Shown one piece after another: positions 1-7,631 of a stretch of 36,012 bases of DNA. The notes under the pieces are model-generated. The model saw nothing but the letters and a program-made list of their open reading frames with translations, had not been told where the DNA came from and made no database searches. Where the stretch lies: positions 1 through 36,012 of the forward strand of contig JASMKV010000113.1 of NCBI GenBank assembly GCA_030749035.1. The letters are read 5' to 3'. The translations under genes were made by a program, and so were the position numbers. How positions within the stretch are numbered: position 1 is the first letter of the stretch; every line of letters begins with the position of its first letter. Source of the stretch: Myxococcota bacterium. GTDB lineage: Bacteria; Myxococcota; XYA12-FULL-58-9; JASMKV01.

Positions 1-99
1 GCAAAGCCTGATGAAGGATCAAAGGAAGATGAACAAGATCTTGGCAAAGCCATCGATGAGCTTTCAGATACGGAGCTGGAGCCTCCTCAAGAAAGTTAA
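1..99 (+). CDS. C-terminal tail of an unidentified upstream gene (partial)
   Basis: Frame 1 is open from the first base to a TAA at 97-99 and encodes 32 very acidic residues ending in LEPPQES. Too little is present to assign a family. It lies directly upstream of sctL in a same-strand T3SS run. In many such clusters that position is held by the inner-ring lipoprotein SctJ or by SctK, and SctJ ends in a short cytoplasmic tail after its membrane helix, so SctJ is a reasonable guess. That guess is inference from position only. Confidence 0.45.
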   Translation, partial: AKPDEGSKEDEQDLGKAIDELSDTELEPPQES

Positions 100-103
100 A
101 TTA

Positions 104-122
104 TTCAACTATTTTAGTTGAA
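104..122. repeat. Perfect inverted repeat just upstream of sctL
   Basis: TTCAACTA (104-111) and TAGTTGAA (115-122) form an 8-bp dyad around a TTT loop. It sits five bases after the upstream stop and two bases before the first in-frame ATG of sctL (125). No T-run follows, so it is not a convincing intrinsic terminator. It may be an RNA stem that separates translation of the two genes or a small operator. Confidence 0.4.
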
Positions 123-172
123 ACATGACACTTAGACTTCCCCCGAAGTCCCTGGCATGGCAGACTAAATCT

Positions 173-841
173 ATGGGTAAAGTAATTAAGAAAAGCGTTG
201 TCGATGTTTCAGAAGCCGCAGAGCCGACAACTTTGTCCGAGCAGCCGTTTTCAAAGCGCGCACCAATCATTGATAAGAGTACTTTTGAAGCCAAATCAGA
301 TGCCCAAGGCATTCGGGAGAAGGCTTTGGTCGAAGCCGAAGAGATTAAGAAGGCGGCCATGCAAGAGGGTGAGGAAATCAAAAAACGAGCGCGTGAAGAA
401 GGTTATATGGAGGGTAAGGCCGCTGGCGCCGAAGAGCTCACTGAAATGATTGCCACTTCGAGTAGGCGCTTACAGATGATTGAAGAGCAAGTTGAGCCAC
501 AGCTTAAAGATTTGGCGTTGCGTATTGCCAAGAAGATATTGGGTCGGGAATTGGAATTTCATCCAGAAGCCGTTGTCGACATTGTGAAGCAAGCGCTGAG
601 TGATAAAGCACGCCAACGCCGCGAGGTTTATTTGCGGGTTAACCCAGAGGATTTACAATATATTCGTGAACACAAGGCGGAGCTTCTTGAAGTCCTGGGT
701 AGAGCTAAGGAAATAGGTTTACGTGAAGATCCTGGGGTAGAACCGCATGGTGTGATTATTGAAACCGATGCGGGAACCATTGATGCTCAGCTTGAGACGC
801 AGCTGGCGGTTTTTGAGCGTGTCTTTAAGGGACTCCAGTAA
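173..841 (+). CDS. sctL: T3SS ATPase stator protein SctL (FliH/YscL family)
   Basis: Protein of 222 residues. SctL/FliH proteins bind the ATPase SctN and tether it to the cytoplasmic sorting platform. The sequence shows the usual layout: a variable N-terminus opening MGKVIKKSVV, a long charged Ala/Glu/Lys helical middle (residues about 40-90) expected to form a coiled coil, and a C-terminal globular part with the family-like stretch LALRIAKKILGRELE and a VNPEDL segment. It lies immediately before sctN, the normal arrangement. An in-frame ATG at 125 would add 16 residues, but it directly abuts a hairpin and has no ribosome site. The ATG at 173 gives the more typical N-terminus, although it too lacks a good Shine-Dalgarno. 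Family assignment is firm; the start is uncertain. Confidence 0.85.
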   Translation: MGKVIKKSVVDVSEAAEPTTLSEQPFSKRAPIIDKSTFEAKSDAQGIREKALVEAEEIKKAAMQEGEEIKKRAREEGYMEGKAAGAEELTEMIATSSRRLQMIEEQVEPQLKDLALRIAKKILGRELEFHPEAVVDIVKQALSDKARQRREVYLRVNPEDLQYIREHKAELLEVLGRAKEIGLREDPGVEPHGVIIETDAGTIDAQLETQLAVFERVFKGLQ

Positions 842-859
842 TTGAGCAAAGGTAAAGCG

Positions 860-2203
860 ATGGCAAAGAACGATGGCGCGCCGATTATTGACTTGAGCCG
901 CTATATCGCAGCGGTGGATGAAACCGAAACCATCCATGTGCGTGGTCGCGTTACGGAAGTTGCGGGATTGATTATTAAGGCCACTGTGCCGGGCGTGCGC
1001 ATTGGCGAAATGTGTTATATTGAAACCGTAGGTCAAAAGCGTATTGTTTGCGAAGTTGTGGGTTTTGGTGACGAAGTCGTGAAGCTGATGCCACTGGGTG
1101 AGTCGCATGGCTTGGGGCCCGATTGCGCAGTGATACCAACTGGTCGACAAATTTCTATCCGTTGCGGTTGGGGACTTTTGGGACGCGTTGTCGATGGTTT
1201 GGGAAGACCTTTAGATGATGGACCGTTGCTGGAGGAAATGCCCGACTTACGAGACTGGGCGGTTCATCGGCCTGCACCCGATGCGATGAAACGTAAGCGT
1301 ATCGAAGAACCGATTGCCATGGGTGTGCGTGCCATTGACGGCTTACTGACGGTTGGCTTAGGGCAACGTATTGGTCTTTTTGCGGGTTCTGGCGTGGGTA
1401 AGTCGACGCTGATGGGGCAAATTGCCCGAAACACCGAAGCCGAAGTTGTTGTGACATGCCTTATTGGTGAGCGGGGTCGTGAGGTTAGAGATTTTATCGA
1501 AGAGTCTCTTGGCGAAGAGGGGCTCAAAAAATCGGTTGTTGTTGTGGCGACATCCGATCAACCTTCTTTGGTGCGTTTGAAAAGTGCTTTTGTGGCCACA
1601 GCGATTGCTGAATGGTTTCGCGATCAGGGTAAGCGTGTGCTTTTTATGATGGACTCTTCGACGCGTTTTGCCAGAGCGCAGCGTGAAATTGGTTTGGCGA
1701 TCGGTGAGCCGCCTGCACGCCAAGGTTATCCACCAAGTGTGTTTGCGCAGATCCCCAAATTGATGGAACGGACTGGTAATAATGAAACAGGTTCGATCAC
1801 AGCGCTCTATACCATTTTAGTGCAAGCCGGTGATATGGAAGAGCCCATTGCTGATGAAGTGCGTGGTATTTTAGATGGGCATATTATTTTGAATCGCGAT
1901 CTTGGTGCGCGTAATCATTGGCCCGCCATTGATATTCTGCCCTCACTGTCTCGGGTCATGACGGGTATTGTTGCTGATGAACATAAGGGTTCGGCGGCGA
2001 AGTTGCGTGAGGTTTTGGCCAACTATGAAAAGCAACGTGATTTAATTTTGCTTGGTGCTTATCAGTATGGTGCCGATCCTAAAACCGATTATGCGATAGA
2101 TAAAATTGAAGAAGTCGAGACTTTTTTAAAGCAGGGACTTGATGAATTTGATGACTTTGACACGACAGTACAAAAGTTAGCGGGCATGTTTACGGATATG
2201 TAG
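860..2203 (+). CDS. sctN: T3SS ATPase SctN (FliI/YscN family)
   Basis: Protein of 447 residues, normal length for the family. This hexameric F1-like ATPase at the cytoplasmic base of the T3SS strips chaperones and unfolds substrates. Visible are the N-terminal beta-barrel region, Walker A GSGVGKST (residues 176-183), the catalytic-glutamate segment GERGREV (about 203-209), Walker B VLFMMDSST (about 260-268) and the family signature PSVFAQIPKLMERTG. These separate it from ATP synthase alpha/beta and Rho. A TTG at 842, directly after the sctL stop, is an alternative start. The ATG at 860 is preferred because AAAGGT lies about seven bases upstream. It is co-directional and almost contiguous with sctL and sctO, as expected for one operon. 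Confidence 0.95.
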   Translation: MAKNDGAPIIDLSRYIAAVDETETIHVRGRVTEVAGLIIKATVPGVRIGEMCYIETVGQKRIVCEVVGFGDEVVKLMPLGESHGLGPDCAVIPTGRQISIRCGWGLLGRVVDGLGRPLDDGPLLEEMPDLRDWAVHRPAPDAMKRKRIEEPIAMGVRAIDGLLTVGLGQRIGLFAGSGVGKSTLMGQIARNTEAEVVVTCLIGERGREVRDFIEESLGEEGLKKSVVVVATSDQPSLVRLKSAFVATAIAEWFRDQGKRVLFMMDSSTRFARAQREIGLAIGEPPARQGYPPSVFAQIPKLMERTGNNETGSITALYTILVQAGDMEEPIADEVRGILDGHIILNRDLGARNHWPAIDILPSLSRVMTGIVADEHKGSAAKLREVLANYEKQRDLILLGAYQYGADPKTDYAIDKIEEVETFLKQGLDEFDDFDTTVQKLAGMFTDM

Positions 2204-2224
2204 TCTTAAAGTACGGATCGCACC

Positions 2225-2716
2225 ATGGCCAAAGATAACAAATATCGTCTTAGCGCTTTACTTGAGTTGCGTGAGCGAAAAAAAGATCAAGCCGAGCACT
2301 ATTTGGCCGAGTGTATGCAAGTCTTGCGAACCGAGCAGGAGCGTCAGCGTGATATGGAAGCTGAGCTTGAGCGTATGGAGGCAAAGCGTGAAGAGCGCAT
2401 TCGTGAGTATTCTGAACAAGCCATGCGCGGTGAGATGAGCGCCCAATCGGCAATCTCATCGAATGTTTATATTGAGCGACTTAAAGAACAAGAAGACGCG
2501 CAAAAAGAAGCCATCGAGAATCAAAAACGTGTCGTTTTGCAGAAAAAAGAAGCGGTTGAGGGCGCCCGTAAGGATTTGGTGCTGGCCTCTCAGGAGCTCA
2601 AAGCCATTGAAAAGCATAAGGAAAAATGGCAGGAGGCGCTTAAGAAAGAGCGTGAGGCCAAAGAGGAGCAGGCCATGGATGAAATTGCCCAAAGTGCATT
2701 TTTTCGTGACGATTAA
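2225..2716 (+). CDS. sctO: T3SS central stalk protein SctO (FliJ/YscO family)
   Basis: Protein of 163 residues made almost entirely of charged heptad-like helix (many E, K, R, Q and few hydrophobics), predicted as a two-helix antiparallel coiled coil like FliJ/YscO. The N-terminus YRLSALLELRERKKDQAE is typical of the FliJ group. SctO sits in the centre of the SctN ring like the gamma stalk of F1 and links it to the export gate. Sequence conservation in this family is poor, so the call rests on length, coiled-coil composition and location directly after sctN. No strong ribosome site is visible; ATG at 2225 is 21 bases after the sctN stop. Confidence 0.75.
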   Translation: MAKDNKYRLSALLELRERKKDQAEHYLAECMQVLRTEQERQRDMEAELERMEAKREERIREYSEQAMRGEMSAQSAISSNVYIERLKEQEDAQKEAIENQKRVVLQKKEAVEGARKDLVLASQELKAIEKHKEKWQEALKKEREAKEEQAMDEIAQSAFFRDD

Positions 2717-2828
2717 GGGCAGGAGAAAACTATAACCCATTGTATTTGTTGATAAAAAAAAACTAACCCAAAACAAGGATGGTGGCTTATGTTAGACTGT
2801 AGCTGTAGTTATTGGAGAAGAAGATAAA

Positions 2829-3686
2829 GTGACACGTGTTAACGATAGTAGACGGGATTCCCGTGAGGCGCAGCGTCGGGAAGAGGCGCGTTCGGACAAA
2901 GTGCGGACAGAAAAGCGTAGCGCAGATTCCTCTAAGCAGTTTTCGCAAATGATGGCTTCCAAAGAGCAGTCTAAAGGCCAGGTTGCGGAGCAAAGACAAG
3001 GATTGATGTCGAAAACATCCCGGCAAGGCAACGATGCAAATAAAGCGTTGCTGGCACGTCAGGGTATCATGTCGAATAAATTTTCCGATAAACTCAATCA
3101 TGTGGGCAAGCAACATGTGGCACAAACCCATGAGAGTGGTGAGTTACGTGGACAGGAGCAAACCAAGGCACGTGTGGGTGGTGAAGATCGTGGTGAAAGC
3201 GCACAAACCCAAAAGTTGGGCAATAAGGGCGATAAATTGGCCGCGATTTCCAGAGACGATCAATCTCAAGGCAATCAAGGTGAGGGAGAGAGTGGACAGG
3301 GCGCGGATTCAGGCTCGAAAGACCAGGGCTTCCAAGGTGGAGGTGCCCAAGGCTCAGGAAACCAGTCGCTGAATATGGGGCAAACCCAAAAGGCAGAAGG
3401 GGCCTCCCAGGTCAGGATACCTCCGCAGGTTATTGAGGAAATCGTTAAACGTGTCATGGTAGGCGTGAATACCGAAGGGCTTAACGAGTTTCATATTGAG
3501 TTCAAAGAAAATGTTTTGGCCGGTTCTTTTCTGACCATTACCGCTGAAGGCGGCAAGATTAAAGCGCGTTTTCGCACACCGGATAAAAATGTTCGACGTC
3601 TTTTAAAGGCCAGTGAAGGTGAATTGGCCCGGGCTTTTTCTAAAAAAGGACTGGATTTAGATCGCCTTGATGTTGACGCGCCCTAG
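2829..3686 (+). CDS. sctP: T3SS needle-length / substrate-switch protein SctP (FliK-like C-terminus)
   Basis: Protein of 285 residues starting with GTG, preceded by GGAGAAG about eight bases upstream. Residues 1-190 are low-complexity: very charged at first, then Gln/Gly/Ser-rich (GQGADSGSKDQG, QGGGAQGSGNQ), consistent with an unfolded ruler segment. Residues about 197-285 form a compact domain resembling the FliK/SctP C-terminal fold (IPPQVIEEIVKRV, then FHIEFKENVLAG, then KNVRRLLKASEGELARAF). In the family this domain contacts SctU and triggers the change from needle to later substrates. Position between sctO and sctQ is the usual one for sctP. A 112-base gap separates it from sctO. Domain call is moderately strong, gene name by position. 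Confidence 0.72.
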   Translation: MTRVNDSRRDSREAQRREEARSDKVRTEKRSADSSKQFSQMMASKEQSKGQVAEQRQGLMSKTSRQGNDANKALLARQGIMSNKFSDKLNHVGKQHVAQTHESGELRGQEQTKARVGGEDRGESAQTQKLGNKGDKLAAISRDDQSQGNQGEGESGQGADSGSKDQGFQGGGAQGSGNQSLNMGQTQKAEGASQVRIPPQVIEEIVKRVMVGVNTEGLNEFHIEFKENVLAGSFLTITAEGGKIKARFRTPDKNVRRLLKASEGELARAFSKKGLDLDRLDVDAP

Positions 3687-3725
3687 TGCTAGCTTGATTG
3701 ACCATCGTGTTTTGAAAGGCAGTAC

Positions 3726-5015
3726 ATGGTCTCGGTTGCGCCATTTAAATTTAAGAATCTAAAAAGCTATAGTCGCGATCAAGTCGCCCTTGAGGAAAGC
3801 CTCTCTGCTTATTTGTCGGCTGGGCCTTTTGAAGAAGATTTCTTAAAAGTTTTAGCCAAAACCCTTGAAGAAGTTCTAAAGGTTCCCTGCCAGATGAAAG
3901 CTGAGGCGGTGCGCCCAGTCAGCAGTGATGAAATAAAGGGGCTTTTGCCTGAGACAAGCTGCTTTGTCCTGGTTGGTGCGGCGCCGAGCGAACATAAATT
4001 TATTGTCGATCTTGATTTGATATGGTCCCACTATGCGGTCGATTTGCTCTTGGGTGGAAAAGGCCAAAGCGGGCGCATCCACCGGCCCTTAAGTGAAATT
4101 GAACAAGGTGTTTTGTCTTTTATCCTCTTAAAGACCCTGTCCCACTTTACTCAAGGCTGGGTCACGGGGCAGGAGTTGGCGCTAAGTCTCGATGGTTTCG
4201 CGGGGAAACCAGATGAGCTTGAGCGATTTACTTCAGCTGAATCTTCCTATTATTTGGCGGGTGTGCGGATGCTTTCGGGTAAATGCAGAGGTTATGCACG
4301 TATCTTGATCCCTCAAGAGATCGTCTCTGCCCATTTCAATGCCGCACCACAACAACACAGTGGCGGTGAAGTTGAAGAGGCCTATATTCGTCAGCAGTTA
4401 AATTGTCTTGGGGACGGTGAAATCGTTGGTTGTGTCGAAATTGCAGAAATTGATTTGGGTCCAAGTGATATTGCAAATTTAGAGGTTGGAGATATAATCG
4501 TTCTGGAAAACCACCAGGTGAGTTTGAATTCAGATGTGCTTAGCGGCGAAGCATTTGTTCGTCTTGGTATGGGAAAAAATGGTGGTCTGCGTGGACGTTT
4601 GTTGTTGGATGATGATCGACCACGCATGGAAATTATCGAAATAAAAGTACAAGAAGAGCCGGCAGAGGTGAATGCTATGGAAAGTGAAGAAGGCGTAGAA
4701 GAGGTCATAAATGCAAATGGTGCCGAAGAGTCTCAAGCCGCGGAGCCACAAGCGCTTGATGACTCAGGCGACAATTTGCTTGAGACCGAGGGACTTTTAA
4801 GGGACGTGCCAGCACCCATTGTTGTAGAGCTTGGACGTATTCGTTTAAATACTTCGCAGGTTGTGCGTTTGCGTCGAGGACAGATTTTGCGTTTGCCAAG
4901 AGGGTCTAACGATCCAGTGGATTTGGTGGTCAACGGCAAACTGTTCGCGCGCGGTGAGCTTATCGAAGTTGATGGCGAATTGGGTGTGCGTTTATTGAAA
5001 ATGAGTTCTTCTTAA
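3726..5015 (+). CDS. sctQ: T3SS sorting-platform (C-ring) protein SctQ with two SpoA domains
   Basis: Protein of 429 residues. SctQ builds the cytoplasmic sorting platform, the counterpart of flagellar FliM/FliN. The first 220 residues are the divergent N-terminal domain. A first SpoA domain spans about 228-305 (VEIAEIDLGPSDIANLEVGD), then an acidic linker about 306-354 rich in Glu, then a second SpoA domain about 355-429 (VVELGRIRLNTSQVVRLRRG and VVNGKLFARGELIEVDGE). ATG at 3726 has AAAGG six bases upstream. The linker contains an in-frame ATG with its own Shine-Dalgarno (listed separately), which would give a free SpoA2 fragment as known for SctQ in Yersinia, Shigella and Salmonella SPI-2. 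Confidence 0.9.
   Translation: MVSVAPFKFKNLKSYSRDQVALEESLSAYLSAGPFEEDFLKVLAKTLEEVLKVPCQMKAEAVRPVSSDEIKGLLPETSCFVLVGAAPSEHKFIVDLDLIWSHYAVDLLLGGKGQSGRIHRPLSEIEQGVLSFILLKTLSHFTQGWVTGQELALSLDGFAGKPDELERFTSAESSYYLAGVRMLSGKCRGYARILIPQEIVSAHFNAAPQQHSGGEVEEAYIRQQLNCLGDGEIVGCVEIAEIDLGPSDIANLEVGDIIVLENHQVSLNSDVLSGEAFVRLGMGKNGGLRGRLLLDDDRPRMEIIEIKVQEEPAEVNAMESEEGVEEVINANGAEESQAAEPQALDDSGDNLLETEGLLRDVPAPIVVELGRIRLNTSQVVRLRRGQILRLPRGSNDPVDLVVNGKLFARGELIEVDGELGVRLLKMSSS
4664..4679 (+). promoter_or_regulatory. Internal ribosome binding site and in-frame start inside sctQ
   Basis: AGAGGTGA (4664-4671) lies six bases before ATG 4677-4679, which is in frame with sctQ (codon 318). Translation from here would make a 112-residue protein consisting of the acidic linker plus the second SpoA domain. 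The overlapping ATG at 4672 is out of frame. Internal initiation giving a SctQ-C fragment is established for several injectisomes; its use here is inferred from the sequence only. Confidence 0.55.
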
Positions 5016-5043
5016 TCGATAGAATTAAAGTTAGCGACACGGA

Positions 5044-5685
5044 ATGAAAACAGTATTAATGCTTTGTCTGGTTTTTTCTGCCGGACAAAAAGAAGAAGCT
5101 GTTAAGGCGCCGGTTCTGGAAAAGACGACATCGCTAAAAAATGTCGCGGCGCCGCCTCAGAAGAAAAAAGAATCACAGAAAAAGGGTTTAAAAGAAACGG
5201 CATCAGAAACCGCATCAGAAGCGGTACCAGAAGCCGCATCAGAAGCGGCACCAGAAGCCGTATCAGAGACCCCTCCCCCAAGCGCTTATGACCGACAAGA
5301 GCGTATTCCAGCGCAAGAAAGTGAACACCGCGAGGATTCGTTTTCCAAATATTTGGTACGCACAGTCTTTTCATTAATTTTTATTGTTGGCCTTATGTAC
5401 TTTTTAGCAAAACTTGTTCTGCCCCGCTATCTTCAAGGATTTCGTCCGAACAGCAAAGCCCAGCATATTAAGGTTTTGGAGCGCACACCTTTGGATGCAA
5501 AACATTCAGTTTATGTGCTTGAGCTTGAAGATGGGGAACGAATTTTGGTTGGAACAGGAGAAAAAGGAGTGCAGTTCCTTACGCGTGTTGATAGGAGTAT
5601 GGGGGATACGAAGGTGCCCAAAGAATTTAATTCTTTGTTGGCATCAAAAAATGAGGAAGAAGCAGTAAAGGATGAAACGGTTTGA
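5044..5685 (+). CDS. FliO-like membrane protein within the T3SS operon
   Basis: Protein of 213 residues. It has a short hydrophobic N-terminus (MKTVLMLCLVFSAG, possible signal peptide), a Lys-rich and then repeat-rich low-complexity linker (residues 15-100), one strong membrane helix (about 103-126, TVFSLIFIVGLMYFLAKLVL) and a small C-terminal domain (about 140-182) with a FliO-like pattern: IKVLERTPLDAKHSVYVLEL, then ERILVGTGEKGV. FliO assists assembly of the FliP/FliR export-gate complex in flagella. Its place between sctQ and sctR matches fliN-fliO-fliP exactly. Most non-flagellar T3SS lack a FliO, so this is unusual. FliO proteins are short and divergent, so a profile comparison is needed to be certain. 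It overlaps the longest sctR reading by 14 bases. Confidence 0.68.
   Translation: MKTVLMLCLVFSAGQKEEAVKAPVLEKTTSLKNVAAPPQKKKESQKKGLKETASETASEAVPEAASEAAPEAVSETPPPSAYDRQERIPAQESEHREDSFSKYLVRTVFSLIFIVGLMYFLAKLVLPRYLQGFRPNSKAQHIKVLERTPLDAKHSVYVLELEDGERILVGTGEKGVQFLTRVDRSMGDTKVPKEFNSLLASKNEEEAVKDETV
5197..5268 (+). repeat. Coding minisatellite, six 12-base units
   Basis: Six in-frame 12-base units close to GCC-GCA-TCA-GAA run without interruption and encode TASE, TASE, AVPE, AASE, AAPE, AVSE in the linker of the FliO-like protein. The units differ by one to four bases, so it is an old expansion. Because the unit is a multiple of three, copy-number changes would alter linker length but not frame. 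Confidence 0.75.
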
Positions 5686-6505
5686 CCGCGAGAGATCGAT
5701 AATGTTTTTATTCAATCGCAACATACGGAGCATTTGGGCCCGAATTTCATTTTTTCTGGTCTTTCTGGTCTCTTCTCCCTTGATGGCACAGGGATTGCCT
5801 GGTGGCATCGGTGAGATTGTGGGCAAAGGTGGAGTGACAAATCGCCCTTTGATTTTAATGACCGCTCTTGCGGCGCTTGCTCTTGTTCCTTTTGTTCTGA
5901 TTATGGTGACTTCTTTTGTGAAGATTGCCGTTGTTTTATCGATTGTTCGCCAGGCCATCGGTACTCAGCAAATTCCACCAACGCAGGTTGTGACGGGAAT
6001 GGCGATTATTTTAACGGTTTATATTATGACGCCGGTTGGCTTGGATATTTATCATGACTCGAAAGATCTTGTGCTCGAAAAGATGCCTGCGAATGTGAGC
6101 ATGGCGAATTTTACGGTCGACCAAATTTTAGAGCTTGTTCGAGAAGGCCAGCATCCATTGCGTCAATTTTTGATCAAGCACGCTCATCTTAAAGATCGCG
6201 ATATGTTCTTTAAATTGGCCTGGAAGATGCGAAAGCCTCGTGATCGAGCAACGCTGACCGACGAGGATTTTTCTATTATTGTTCCGGCCTTTGTCATTTC
6301 GGAGTTAAAGGAGGCCTTTCAAATAGGTTTTATTCTTTTTGTGCCTTTTTTAGTTATCGATATGGTTGTGTCGAATATTTTGATGGCTTTGGGGATGCAG
6401 ATGCTTTCTCCGACGACCATTTCGCTGCCATTTAAAATTTTGCTCTTTGTGATGGTGGACGGTTGGTATTTAATCACGAAGGGACTTGTTATTGGCTATC
6501 AATAG
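5672..6505 (+). CDS. sctR: T3SS export-gate protein SctR (FliP/YscR family)
   Basis: Up to 277 residues. SctR pentamers form the core of the export gate with SctS and SctT. Family motifs are clear: FVLIMVTSFVKIAVVLSIVR, IPPTQVVTGMAIILT, and near the C-terminus ISLPFKILLFVMVDGW. Four main hydrophobic helices are visible with a polar loop between them. A basic N-terminus followed by a hydrophobic segment ending in SSPLMAQG looks like a cleavable signal peptide, a feature of flagellar FliP. ATG at 5672 overlaps the previous gene by 14 bases; ATG at 5702, with GAGAGA upstream, is an equally good start and leaves the signal peptide intact. sctS follows after nine bases. Confidence 0.93.
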   Translation: MKRFDRERSIMFLFNRNIRSIWARISFFLVFLVSSPLMAQGLPGGIGEIVGKGGVTNRPLILMTALAALALVPFVLIMVTSFVKIAVVLSIVRQAIGTQQIPPTQVVTGMAIILTVYIMTPVGLDIYHDSKDLVLEKMPANVSMANFTVDQILELVREGQHPLRQFLIKHAHLKDRDMFFKLAWKMRKPRDRATLTDEDFSIIVPAFVISELKEAFQIGFILFVPFLVIDMVVSNILMALGMQMLSPTTISLPFKILLFVMVDGWYLITKGLVIGYQ

Positions 6506-6514
6506 GGGAATGTG

Positions 6515-6793
6515 ATGGATCAACGGATTATCAATTTTATTATTCACATTACGAATGAAAGTCTCCTTTTGGTCATCATCGTGTGTGGTCCTCCAATCGT
6601 GTTAAGTATGATTATTGGTTTATCCGTTTCTCTTTTCCAAGCTGTGACGCAAATTCAGGAAGCCACGCTCACATTTGTGCCTAAGATGATTGTTATTTTT
6701 GGCACACTGGCCGCACTGGGGCCTTGGTTGGGTTCGATGCTTCTGCGTTTTGCTGAGAAGTGCTTTGAAGAATTCCCTAAAATTATGTTCTAA
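6515..6793 (+). CDS. sctS: T3SS export-gate protein SctS (FliQ/YscS family)
   Basis: Protein of 92 residues with two membrane helices, the standard size and shape of FliQ/SctS. The first helix carries LLLVIIVCGPPIVLSMIIGL and the second MIVIFGTLAALGPWLG. The motif VSLFQAVTQIQEATLTFVPK between them is diagnostic. ATG at 6515 follows AGGGGAA by four bases; a GTG one codon earlier is too close to that site. SctS wraps around the SctR/SctT complex in the export gate. The gene is tightly packed between sctR and sctT. Confidence 0.94.
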   Translation: MDQRIINFIIHITNESLLLVIIVCGPPIVLSMIIGLSVSLFQAVTQIQEATLTFVPKMIVIFGTLAALGPWLGSMLLRFAEKCFEEFPKIMF

Positions 6794-6796
6794 GTC

Positions 6797-7621
6797 ATGG
6801 ACGTCCTTCTTCAGCGTTTAGGCATTCAACTCAACTATACGCAGGAATTTCTTATTGTTGCGCTTATTTTAGGCCGAACGATGCCGATGATTATCCTTAC
6901 GCCTTTTATGGGGGGCAAGATTTTACCTCCTGAACTAAAAATGGGCATGGGGGCGATGCTGACGATTTTAGTTTGGCCTTTGGCACGCGGTGCGATTACC
7001 GTTGATATGCCACTTTCACCGATCCCTTTTTTCCTCCTGATGCTCAAAGAGGTTTTTATTGGTTTTGCCATTGGTTTTATTAATTCACATATCTTTTGGG
7101 CTATGGAAATGGCGGGTCGTATTATTGATACGGTCAGAGGAGCGTCGATGGCTGAGGTGATGGTACCCCACACCGGTCAGCGCGCGACGCCTTTTGGACA
7201 ACTCTATTATCAGTTTATGTTGGTTATTTTTGTGGGTATTGGTGGCCACCATATTTTTATCGAAGCTTACTTTTATTCATTTACCAGTCTTCCCATCCAT
7301 GAGCACCTTGCCTTTGGCAGTGTCGGCCTTGAGCCATTTTTTGATACGATGGCAAGAATGACTGCGGAGATTTTATTTATTGGAGTTATTCTTTCCGCAC
7401 CAATTGTTGCGGCAACGCTGATCAGCGACATTGTTTTCGGTATTCTTAATCGGGTTGCGCCACAACTGAATGCTTACTTTATGTCGATGCCCGTCAAGGC
7501 GATGGGAGGTGTTATTATGGCGCTGCTTATTATGGAGCCCTTTGTTGAAAGACTTTATTACTATAGCGAATGGGCTTTGCGTGCAGTCGGCGAGACCATT
7601 GAATTGCTAGGCAGATCTTAA
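6797..7621 (+). CDS. sctT: T3SS export-gate protein SctT (FliR/YscT family)
   Basis: Protein of 274 residues with about six to eight hydrophobic segments, normal for FliR/SctT. Recognisable stretches are GRTMPMIILTPFMGGKILPP near the N-terminus, FAIGFINSHIFWAMEMAGRI in the middle and a C-terminal helix ending in MEPFVERLYYYSEW. SctT joins five SctR subunits to close the export-gate helix. ATG at 6797 is three bases after the sctS stop and has no clear ribosome site, so translational coupling is likely. It is the last gene of the first forward T3SS run; the next gene converges on it with a ten-base gap. Confidence 0.93.
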   Translation: MDVLLQRLGIQLNYTQEFLIVALILGRTMPMIILTPFMGGKILPPELKMGMGAMLTILVWPLARGAITVDMPLSPIPFFLLMLKEVFIGFAIGFINSHIFWAMEMAGRIIDTVRGASMAEVMVPHTGQRATPFGQLYYQFMLVIFVGIGGHHIFIEAYFYSFTSLPIHEHLAFGSVGLEPFFDTMARMTAEILFIGVILSAPIVAATLISDIVFGILNRVAPQLNAYFMSMPVKAMGGVIMALLIMEPFVERLYYYSEWALRAVGETIELLGRS

Positions 7622-7631
7622 GTTCTGTTCT

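Noticed and set aside
719-1150. Open frame of 143 codons opposite sctL/sctN
   Set aside because: Overlaps the strongly conserved N-terminal part of SctN; composition is shadow-like.
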